Source of the DNA: Burkholderiaceae bacterium
GTDB taxonomy: Bacteria > Pseudomonadota > Gammaproteobacteria > Burkholderiales > Burkholderiaceae_C
Reading direction: 5' to 3'
NCBI GenBank assembly: GCA_018780645.1
Contig: JADMJJ010000011.1
Coordinates: 124,001 to 188,000, forward strand
DNA length: 64,000 nt
In this document: in pieces, positions 44,801 through 47,800 of the stretch
Layout: the number at the start of each line of letters is the position of its first letter
Position numbering within the stretch: the first letter of the stretch is position 1
Position numbers and translations under genes: made by a program
Notes under the pieces: model-generated
What the model was told of the DNA's origin: nothing
What the model saw: the letters and a program-made list of their open reading frames with translations, nothing else
Database searches by the model: none

Positions 44801-47800
44801 GCGGCACCGACTACTACATCAACGACGGCTCGACCGCCGGCGACGAGTACACATCAGCCATCGGCGACAACGCCAACTCGGGCAAGAGCGCGGACAAGCC
44901 GATGGCCAGTCTCGCAGCCCTGCTGCGCGCCTATGACCTGAACCCGGGCGATGTGATCCATGTGGACAGCGGCAACTACCAGCTGGCCACCAATATCGTC
45001 ATCGACGCGCAGGACTCCGGCGTGCAGATAGCGGGTGCGGTGCAACCGGGCCATGCCACGGTGCTGAACCGTGGCAACACGACCAGCGGCACGGCGGTGT
45101 TCCAGTTCCTCGGGGCCGACAACGTCACCCTGCGCAATCTGAGCCTCACCGGTGCGCAGACCGGCGTGCTGGCGGCGGCCGGGGCGGACTCGGATCGCAT
45201 CAGCGTCATCGCCAGCCGGATCTACAGCAACACCAACGGCATCAGCATTGCCGCCGGCAATGACGACTTCCTGCTACGTGATTCGGTGGTACAGGGCAAT
45301 GCCAGCGGCGTGTCGATCAGCGCCGATGGCGGCCTGATCGACAACAGCGAGATCCATGGCAACACCGGCAGGGGCATCTATGTTTCCGGCAACAGCGCGG
45401 GTCGCGTCATCACGGTGCAGAACAGCCGCGTGCATGACAACGGCGGCACCGGCATCGACGCGCAGAACCACACGCGGGTGGTCGGCAACCAGGTCTACAA
45501 CCACCTGGCGACATCCACCCATGGTGTGGCGCTGAGCGGCGCCAATGCCGAGGCCTCGGGCAACAAGGTCTTCGGCAATCTCAGCGGCATACGCGCCGAT
45601 GGCAACGCGCTGGTGCTGAACAACGAGGCCTACAGCAACGCCACCGGCATCACACTGAGCAACGGCACGTCACGCGGCAACCGGGTCTACAGCAACTCCA
45701 TCGGCCTTGCCGATACCGGCAGCGGCCAGATCGAGAACAACCTGATCTATGCCAACACCAATGCCGGCATCGTCATCACCAATGACCGTGGCACGCAGGC
45801 AGTGCGGAACAACACCATCTACCAGGAGGTGGGTGATGCGATCCGCGTCAACGGCAGCAACGCAAAGCTCTACAACAACATCATCTGGGTCAACAGCGGC
45901 TACGGCGTCAACGTCATCAGCGGCGGGGCCAGCCTGAAGTCGGACTTCAATCTGTTCCACACGCCGCTGGCGGGCGGCAACGTCGGGCTGATCAATGGCA
46001 CGCAGTCCGGCAGCCTGGCCGCCTGGAGGCTCGCCTCCGGCCAGGACGCCGGCAGCAAGGCCGGCAGCCCGATGTTCCTGGATATCGACGGTGCCGACAA
46101 TGTGCTGGGCGACAAGGGCGTGACGACCGGCGGCGGCAGCGACGACAACTTCGGCCTGCGCGCCGGCTCGGCCGCCATCGACGCGGGCAGCATGTGGACG
46201 GGCACCGGCCTGGACATCGAAGGCCGCCCGCGCCGTGACGACCCCAGCACGGCCAACACCGGCGAGGGCCTGCCGCTGTACGTGGGCAGTGCGATGGGCG
46301 GCAGCAGCTTTGCCAATGTCGGCACCAAGCTGCCGCTGCGCCACACCGACAGCTCGGCCCTCGTCAATCTGCCGTTCGAGTTCACGTTCTACGGCAAGAC
46401 CTACACCTCGGTGCGGGTCGATGTGAACGGCTTCCTGCAGTTCGCCGGCCCCGATACCGGCAACAGCAACAGCAACACGCTGGACGGTCTGCTGCGCAAT
46501 GCCCGCATTGCGCCGCTGTGGGACAACCTGGCCACCAACACCGCGGACACCAGCCGCGACGTCTATGTCGACAAGAGCGTCGCCGGCCAGGTCACGGTGC
46601 GCTGGGCCGCGGTGCAGGAGGGCACGGCCAATGTGGTGAACTTCTCGGTCACGCTGTTCAGCGACGGCCGCTTCCGCTTCGACTACGGTCAGAGCGCGGC
46701 GGGGCTGACACCGACGGTGGGCGTCTCGGCCGGCAATGGTCAAACCTATGTGCTGGCAGCCTATGACGGCCAGTCCAATCTGTCGAATGCGGCGTCCCTG
46801 ATGTGGGAACCCAAGCCGGGTCTGGACTTCCATGACATCGGCGCCTACGAGTTCCAGGGCGATTCGCAGGACCGCACGGCGCCCAAGGTCGTCAGCATCT
46901 CGAATCTTCCCGTTGACGGCGGCAATATCAACCAGCGCTTCAGCAGCCTGCTGATCAAGTTCAGCGAGGCGCTGGACGGTGTGTCGGCGCGCAGCGCGGC
47001 CAACTACGAGCTGCGCTCGGCAGGGGCCGACGGCCTGTTCAACACGGCCGACGACCAGCTGATTGCCTTGAAGCCCGGCTACTCCTATCCGGCGACCGAC
47101 CTCACGCTGCAGCTGGTCAACGGCCCTCTGGCCGATGGCCTGTACCGACTGACCCTGGCCGGTAGCCTGTTTGACACCGCCGGCAATGCGCTGGACGGCA
47201 ATGGCGATGGCACCGGCGGCGACGCCTATGTGCGCACCTTCAGCATCAACCGCGCCGCGGCTCCGCTGCAGATCAGCAGCTTCACGCAGACCGACTCGGG
47301 CTTCAAGCTGCGCTTCACCGAGGCCGTCGATGCCGCCAAGCTCAATCTGTACAACGGCCAGAGTGATGCGCCGGGTGCCGCCAGCGGCGCCAGCGACCTG
47401 ATCGTCACCGGCCCCGGTGGCGCGCTGGTGGCGGGCAGCCTGGTGCTGGATGCCGACGGCAAGGGCTTCACCTTTGTGCGCACCGGCGGCGTGCTGGGCG
47501 AGGGCGCCTACACCGTGAAACTGGCCTCGCGCGACGACGGCGTGACGACGAAGATCGGTGCGCTGCTCGACGGCGATGCCGACGGCACGGCCGGTGGCAA
47601 CTATCAGAAGAGCTTTGTCGTCGCGGCCAGCAATGCTGCGGTGTTGGGCATAGGCGAAGTGGCGCGCGGTCCGGGTCAGACCCTGGCCATCGCGGCTTCC
47701 GGGTACAACTTCCCGCTGACCCTGGACAACGCCGCCGGTGCCACCCGCATCAGCTTTACCCTGAACTATGACGCGGCGCTGCTGAACATCACGGGCCTTA

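Noticed and set aside
41833-45196. Repeat array as a CRISPR locus
   Set aside because: The repeats are long, in frame and encode beta-helix rungs; there are no short identical repeats with unique spacers and no cas genes.
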